Assembly (NCBI GenBank): GCA_031285685.1
Contig: JAITVS010000181.1
Coordinates: forward strand, 1-42,297
Origin: Tannerella sp.
Lineage (GTDB): Bacteria; Bacteroidota; Bacteroidia; Bacteroidales; Tannerellaceae
Direction: 5' to 3'
Length of the DNA: 42,297 nt
Part shown: piece after piece, positions 38,101 to 42,297 of the stretch
Numbering within the stretch: the stretch's first letter is position 1
Layout of the letters: every line of letters begins with the position of its first letter
Made by a program: the position numbers and the translations under genes
The notes under the pieces: model-generated
Databases searched by the model: none
The model's input: the letters and a program-made list of their open reading frames with translations, nothing else
What the model was told of the DNA's origin: nothing

Positions 38101-39217
38101 CTCTCCCTATATCGAAATATCCGTATCAGATACAGGGGAAGGCATTCCCGAAAACAAATTCGGGGAATTATTTGTACGTTACCGTCAAATAAGCGGTCCT
38201 TCGGGAATAAAGCCGGACTATAGCGGTAGCGGAATCGGCCTGCATTATACGAAATGTCTGGTTGAAAGACATAACGGGCAAATACAGGCAGAAAGAAGAC
38301 CGGAAAATGGTATGATTTTTTCTTTCATATTACCGATCAAGGATATTTATCCGGAAACAGATAAAGATACGATTCATCTACATGCGATCTCATCTGATGA
38401 AACTTACCAGGTGGTTCAATCCAAAAATACAACAATACAAGAACAAGCATATACGATTCTGATAGCTGAGGACAATACCGAACTCCTGGATTTTATCCGG
38501 AACCTGCTCTGCAAACAATACAAGCTGATTGAAGTATCAGATGGTGAAAAGGCTTGGGAATTCGTACAAAGGGAATCCCCCGACCTAATCCTGAGTGATG
38601 TCATCATGCCCGGATTATCCGGCTATCAATTATGCGCGCAAGTCAAACAAAATCCTGAATATTGCCATATACCGGTCATCTTACTTACTGCGAAAACGAC
38701 GATCTCTGATCAGATCGAAGGACTTGAACAAGGTGCGGATGCTTATATATGCAAACCGTTTAATGTTGACTATCTTTTATTGACAATCAAAAACTTATTC
38801 TTATCCAAAGACAGGTTAAGGCATTATTTCTCTACACCTCAAACATCTGAAGAAAGGCTGGCTCCCGCCATAATAAACCAGCTGGATCAGAAATTCATGG
38901 ACAAACTGATTATCTTATTGGAAAAAGAATTACCCAACCCCGATATAAACATCGATTATATCGCCCGGGAATTGGGATTCAGCAGGACAGGGTTCTACAA
39001 AAAGATCAAGGGTCTGACGGATATGTCTCCCATTGATTTTCTGATAAACTACCGCCTACGTCGTGCAGCAGAAATAATGATAAAAGAAAGTATATCATTC
39101 CAGGATGTCGCGGAACAGACAGGTTTCAGTTCGTATTCATACTTTTCAAAATCTTTCAAAAAACACTTCGGAGTTTCACCGAAAGATTATATCAATTCAA
39201 CGACCGGATCTAATTAA
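35171..39217 (+). CDS. Hybrid two-component system sensor-regulator
   Basis: 1348 residues from the ATG at 35171, which begins a lipoprotein-like or signal-anchor sequence (FIAFFFLLSC); an ORF start at 35114 lacks one. Two seven-bladed propellers of Reg_prop repeats (for example DSLGYMWIATLGGLNRY, ENIWIGSYDKG) and a Y_Y_Y domain form the periplasmic sensor (about 25-755). A helix near 770-795, a HisKA/HATPase core with His825 (SHELRTPLTL), a receiver with Asp1143 (LSDVIMPGLSG) and an AraC-type HTH (about 1245-1348) follow, so signal detection and DNA binding are in one chain. It is the classic HTCS of Bacteroidetes glycan loci; the GH78 gene downstream is the obvious target. Confidence 0.96.
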   Translation: MNYRIPPIFIAFFFLLSCTGKDNVFRTGQNTIYSIHAPRNSSQISFLNVNSFCQDSLGYMWIATLGGLNRYNGYEYLHYVHDETDSTSIDHDFVFSVFLDSSNRLWAGTTMGVNRYDFQGKGFEHYQAPAAPVYSFFEDHNHKIWVASTSGPGWIDTTNKSIHTPWSHQNVNLYWEDNFHRLWMGLSGTYGLAVLKNNESWEYFSLPGNREVICKYSDPQGRWWLGTNAGLILFDPVTQTFKDIPAPCLNDPRLNKTRINFIQEVEPLKILIGTTTQGLFQYDFISQTLSYNEPVRFNPFQSAQLMSCYIDKQENIWIGSYDKGITVTSKYPDYFNPDHTLNDLIRYKFVTRVVEDKAKNLWISTRYDGLYRYAPDGRFIKYTVTNSDLFPDGNDFLESLFIDSKNRIWIGFDNQLVTGNILPDGRIQLLNRIYLKHVRSIKEDPEGNIWLGTWEGLFKLSGEDSSSTTSHEFYHANVPDICILHSGDLFFSSYGEGIFRIRKGDTIPEKLDLHEDLNGVSVRCITIFEDSQNRIWMGSYGRRMLCYANGTCTGYTWNDGLPSNNVLCIQEDAHGDVWMSTSYGISKLKLSGSKAVFSNYSYNDGTQGNQFHEKAGCRKSDGRIFFAGNHGLTFFNPVAILPNNTPPVIHLEDLKISNHSVRPGPDGSVLSKDIAVTDKIILNHKQTTISIDYAGIDFLYPEKLTYKYKMDGIDSEWNYVDNFRRASYSNIPAGKYTFFVSAINSDGIESTQPASIEIIVKPAPWFSWQAWLLYFLLLFSIVYFLFRTWFNIKINRQKLEVEHNERQREKEVSEMKINFFTNISHELRTPLTLISAPLEQLLSNPPSDETNLSLLSTISRNVQSMLRLINQLLDFRKVENGVLSLQVQNVDMITQIKHIYKAFTYHAEKKRVNLYYKNHVSCLYMWTDIDKIEKILHNLLSNALKYTPENGTVEITTKELTNIEAGKKYPDLRNTDDSPYIEISVSDTGEGIPENKFGELFVRYRQISGPSGIKPDYSGSGIGLHYTKCLVERHNGQIQAERRPENGMIFSFILPIKDIYPETDKDTIHLHAISSDETYQVVQSKNTTIQEQAYTILIAEDNTELLDFIRNLLCKQYKLIEVSDGEKAWEFVQRESPDLILSDVIMPGLSGYQLCAQVKQNPEYCHIPVILLTAKTTISDQIEGLEQGADAYICKPFNVDYLLLTIKNLFLSKDRLRHYFSTPQTSEERLAPAIINQLDQKFMDKLIILLEKELPNPDINIDYIARELGFSRTGFYKKIKGLTDMSPIDFLINYRLRRAAEIMIKESISFQDVAEQTGFSSYSYFSKSFKKHFGVSPKDYINSTTGSN

Positions 39218-39368
39218 GATCTATTTTGCAGGACAAAACACTTCTTCAATAAAAACAATTGACCACCAATACATTAAACAAAAAACAGGTTTATTTTTAC
39301 AATTTTCGAACAGATATTACAACCTCAGGAACTCCACTTTTACCGAAAAGTACAAATAAACGGATAGA

Positions 39369-39376
39369 TATTTTTG
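39369..39376 (+). promoter_or_regulatory. Possible promoter -7 box before the rhamnosidase gene
   Basis: TATTTTTG matches TAnnTTTG within the 258-base gap between the regulator and the rhamnosidase. No -33 box is seen, as is common for promoters that need an AraC-type activator. No clear direct repeats for the HTCS were recognised. Confidence 0.3.
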
Positions 39377-39475
39377 CATTCCGGATTTCTTTCCTATTTA
39401 TTTTGCAACAGAGTATTCAACTATAGTATGAAGCTCTTTTCCGATACGGATCAATTAATCTTAAATAAATAACCT

Positions 39476-42163
39476 ATGCAAAAAATTATCTTATTTCTAT
39501 TGTTAATCTGTTTCAATATGCCATCTATATATGGTAAAAGCAAAACCGGTTTATACGCTGTCGATCTTAAATGTGAATATGAAACAAATCCCATCGGAAT
39601 TGACGCACAGTCTCCACAATTAAGCTGGCGTATAGAATCCGGCACACGAAATACGGTTCAGACTGCATATCAGATAATGGTAGCAAGCACGGAGGAACAA
39701 CTGAAAAATGACAAGGCGGATATCTGGGACAGCGGTCAAATTAATTCATCCGCATCAACCGGTGTCAGCTATGAAGGACAAAAACTGACCAGTCGCCAGA
39801 GATATTACTGGAAAGTAAGAATATGGAAAAATGACCGGGAAGTCAGTGAATGGTCGCTCCCTGCATTTTTTGAAATGGGATTATTAAATGAAGAAGACTG
39901 GAAAGGAGGATGGATCGGATATGCAGCCGGAATTCCGGGAAGGGTGATTTACTTTAAAGGAACATTTGCCCCGCAAAAAGCAATCAAAGACGCCCGTGTC
40001 TATATCTCGGGATTAGGCTTCTATGAAATGGAAATCAATCGCAAAAAAGTCGGCGATCATGTACTCGATCCGGCACAGAGCACATACAGTAAACGTGTTT
40101 ATTATGTGACGTATGATGTAAAAGACTATTTTACGGAACAGGCGAATACAATCGTTGTGACAGTTGCCCCCGGCTGGAACGGCACACCTAAGTTACGCTT
40201 TCAAATGGAAGTAACTTATGAGGACGGAAGCAAAGGAATCATGACCTCAAATGAAATGAGGGCGATTACCACCGGGCCGACCGTATATACGACTGTTTTC
40301 GATGGCGAACATTATGATGCAAGAGAATTAAATCCCGATCTTTACAAACCGTTCATGCCACCCGGATTAATGAATAAAGAATGGGGATTTGCATACAATG
40401 CAGACGAACCGGTAGGAAAAATGGTTTCCCAGAGGATCGAACCTATTAAAATTGTCGAAACGTATACTCCCACTGTGATAAAAGAACCTAAACCCGGTGT
40501 CTTTGTCATTGATGCAGGACGTAACCTGTCCGGTTGGGCTTCTATCAAAGTACAGGGAGAATCCGGCAGAAAAGTGACGCTCAAATTTGCCGAAACATTG
40601 TACGATAATGGTTTGGTAAATCAGGATAATCTGCGTTATGCGAAGGCAGAAGACAGCTATACGCTGAACGGCAACGGCATAGAAACATGGGAACCTAAAT
40701 TTACATACCATGGTTTCAGGTATATTCAGATAGAAGGACTGCCTAAACCACCGGCTACAGGCGATATCCAGGTAAAGTTCGTCCGTTCGGCAGTTGCACA
40801 ATCCGGATCATTCAAATGCAGCAACCAGCTTCTGAATGATATTCACCGGATGGTCGTCAACACAGAAGCCGCCAACCTGCATAGCGTACCAACCGATTGC
40901 CCTCAGCGCGATGAAAGAATGGGATGGCTCAATGACCTGACCGTTCGTATAGAACAGGCGATATACAACTTCAACCTGTCCCATTTCTACCCCAAATATA
41001 TGATCGATATCACGGATACCCAAGATAAGGCCGGTACAATAACATGCGTGGCTCCATACAGGTTCGGAATGAGGCCGGCCGACCCTGTTTCCGCCAGCTA
41101 CCTGCTGCTCGCCTATAAATGCTATGAGTTTTACGGAAATAAAAATATCATAACGGACCACTTTGATAACATGAAAGCCTGGGTAGACTATTTGTACTCA
41201 AGAACGCAGAACGGTATCGTTGACTACAGCTATTACGGTGACTGGTGCCCTCCAAGGGACTTCCTGCAGGATCCGAACGGATCAGGTGTTTCAAGGGACA
41301 CCCCCGGACGCTTAATATCTACCGGATATTTATATTGCTGCGCTGACCTATTAGCAGAAATGGCAGGCATTATTGGTAGGGATTCCGAGGTCACCAGATA
41401 TAAAAATCTGGCGCAGGAGATCGCCACCGCCTTTAACCGTGAATACTGGAATGAACAGACAGGAGGTTATGCCTCCAACAATCAGGCCTGCAATTCATTC
41501 GCCCTCTATCTCGGACTTGCCGATGAAAAAAAAGTACCTCGCGTCATCAATAACCTTGTTGAAGATGTAAAAAAACAGAACTACCATCTTACTACAGGAA
41601 ATCTGTGTACGAAGTATTTACTGGAAACCTTGACAGAATATGGTTACCACGAAGTAGCCTATAAAATCGCAACACAGACCACCTATCCGAGCTGGGGTTT
41701 CATGCTGGCAAACGGAGCAACTACGCTTTGGGAAAGATGGGAATTTCTTACAGGGGACGCGATGAACTCACACAATCATCCGATGATGGGCTCAGTTGGC
41801 TCCTGGTTTTATAAATATGTGATCGGCATCAATCCGGACATCCATAGTCCTGCATTCGGCAAATACACGATTCATCCGTATATCTTTGATGATCTGACAT
41901 TTGCGGAAGGAGAACTGATTACGGAAAAGGGTACGATCAAGAGTGCATGGAAAAAGCAGGGAAAGTCAATCTCGTTGGATCTGACTATCCCGGCAAACAC
42001 AACAGCAACGGTCTTTATTCCGACCACAGACAAAAACTCTGTAACCGAAAACGGAAAAGCGGCCGGAAAAATAAAAGAATTGAAATTTGTAAAAGAAGAA
42101 CCTGATTACGTGATTTATCAAGTAGGTTCCGGCACTTATAAATTCAAATCCGATTGGAAATAA
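39476..42163 (+). CDS. Alpha-L-rhamnosidase, GH78
   Basis: 895 residues. A signal peptide (about 1-20, ending SIYG) is followed by N-terminal Ig-like and carbohydrate-binding beta-domains (LSWRIESGTRNTVQTAYQI; LDPAQSTYSKRVYYVTYDV), the six-hairpin (alpha/alpha)6 catalytic domain (about 440-780) with the signature DCPQRDERMGW from Asp474 (including Asp479-Glu480), and a C-terminal beta-sandwich. It removes terminal alpha-L-rhamnose from plant or bacterial glycans. There is no T9SS tail or lipobox, so it is probably periplasmic. It stands alone after its HTCS with no SusC/SusD pair. Confidence 0.95.
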   Translation: MQKIILFLLLICFNMPSIYGKSKTGLYAVDLKCEYETNPIGIDAQSPQLSWRIESGTRNTVQTAYQIMVASTEEQLKNDKADIWDSGQINSSASTGVSYEGQKLTSRQRYYWKVRIWKNDREVSEWSLPAFFEMGLLNEEDWKGGWIGYAAGIPGRVIYFKGTFAPQKAIKDARVYISGLGFYEMEINRKKVGDHVLDPAQSTYSKRVYYVTYDVKDYFTEQANTIVVTVAPGWNGTPKLRFQMEVTYEDGSKGIMTSNEMRAITTGPTVYTTVFDGEHYDARELNPDLYKPFMPPGLMNKEWGFAYNADEPVGKMVSQRIEPIKIVETYTPTVIKEPKPGVFVIDAGRNLSGWASIKVQGESGRKVTLKFAETLYDNGLVNQDNLRYAKAEDSYTLNGNGIETWEPKFTYHGFRYIQIEGLPKPPATGDIQVKFVRSAVAQSGSFKCSNQLLNDIHRMVVNTEAANLHSVPTDCPQRDERMGWLNDLTVRIEQAIYNFNLSHFYPKYMIDITDTQDKAGTITCVAPYRFGMRPADPVSASYLLLAYKCYEFYGNKNIITDHFDNMKAWVDYLYSRTQNGIVDYSYYGDWCPPRDFLQDPNGSGVSRDTPGRLISTGYLYCCADLLAEMAGIIGRDSEVTRYKNLAQEIATAFNREYWNEQTGGYASNNQACNSFALYLGLADEKKVPRVINNLVEDVKKQNYHLTTGNLCTKYLLETLTEYGYHEVAYKIATQTTYPSWGFMLANGATTLWERWEFLTGDAMNSHNHPMMGSVGSWFYKYVIGINPDIHSPAFGKYTIHPYIFDDLTFAEGELITEKGTIKSAWKKQGKSISLDLTIPANTTATVFIPTTDKNSVTENGKAAGKIKELKFVKEEPDYVIYQVGSGTYKFKSDWK

Positions 42164-42197
42164 TATCAGATAACTTATCAATATATGAAAACCATTT

Positions 42198-42297
42198 ATT
42201 AATGCGAATCAGTATTTAAAAAATTAGATAAATGAATGCGATGGCGATTTTTCCCATCGTATGTACCAGAAGCCCAGGTGTAGACCTGACCTTCATC
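42198..42297. repeat. Right copy of 100-bp terminal inverted repeat
   Basis: Exact reverse complement of 18-117. It starts 34 bases after the rhamnosidase stop and runs to the window edge; the inner border is at 42198, where the sequence diverges from the left copy. Confidence 0.9.
42199..42297 (-). CDS. C-terminal tail of the same unrecognised protein as at 3-116 (partial)
   Basis: On the minus strand the frame is open from the window edge (base 42297) inward to a TAA at 42199-42201, then a second TAA, encoding 32 residues identical to the last 32 of the left-end copy (DEGQVYTWASGTYDGKNRHR...). The identical nucleotides, not just residues, point to recent duplication or a mobile element. 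The family is not recognised. Confidence 0.4.
   Translation of the reverse strand, partial: DEGQVYTWASGTYDGKNRHRIHLSNFLNTDSH

Overview
The window looks like the chromosome of a Bacteroidales bacterium outside the genus Bacteroides, probably in the Dysgonomonadaceae / Tannerellaceae / Paludibacteraceae neighbourhood; genus is not resolved. The signs are Bacteroidetes promoters (TTTG, 19-21 nt, TAnnTTTG), a hybrid two-component system with a periplasmic propeller, an ECF sigma / FecR / STN cassette, an M49 peptidase lipoprotein, and a secreted glycosidase with a type IX secretion (T9SS) sorting tail. No rRNA, tRNA, CRISPR array or complete IS was found, and no gene-free stretch exceeds 300 bases.

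Ends. An exact 100-bp inverted repeat (18-117 and 42198-42297) sits at both ends. Each copy, read inward, encodes the same C-terminal tail of an unrecognised protein. The left copy abuts a beta-propeller-like gene that has lost its 5' part. This looks like a contig bounded by two inverted copies of one multicopy element.

0.1-6.9 kb, mostly minus strand, is accessory envelope DNA: a MacB/FtsX-type permease, a small beta-barrel protein, an STN/plug/barrel outer-membrane protein that lacks most of its carboxypeptidase-like regulatory domain, a lipoprotein, and a decayed barrel fragment. 7-10.8 kb holds a T9SS-exported clan GH-A glycosidase directly downstream of argS, whose promoter overlaps a 32-bp palindrome.

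10.9-26 kb is a conserved housekeeping core: patatin phospholipase plus a cytoplasmic GH13 enzyme, prs, glmS and mnmA on the opposite strand, an M49 dipeptidyl peptidase, a Fur-family regulator with purA, a membrane zinc peptidase with hisS, then groES-groEL. A putative HTH regulator follows groEL, and then a glycosyltransferase fragment.

27.4-31.8 kb is the most unusual part: ECF sigma, FecR anti-sigma and an STN-domain protein that has a carboxypeptidase-like domain and an unassigned C-terminal domain but no TonB receptor plug or barrel. A paralogue without STN lies just upstream. A perfect 20-bp palindrome covers the -33 box of the sigma promoter. This resembles a cell-surface signalling cassette whose receptor has been replaced by a non-channel protein.

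32-35 kb is an acyltransferase with a LytS/LytTR two-component pair. 35.1-42.2 kb is a one-enzyme polysaccharide locus: a hybrid two-component regulator followed by a GH78 alpha-L-rhamnosidase, without a SusC/SusD pair.
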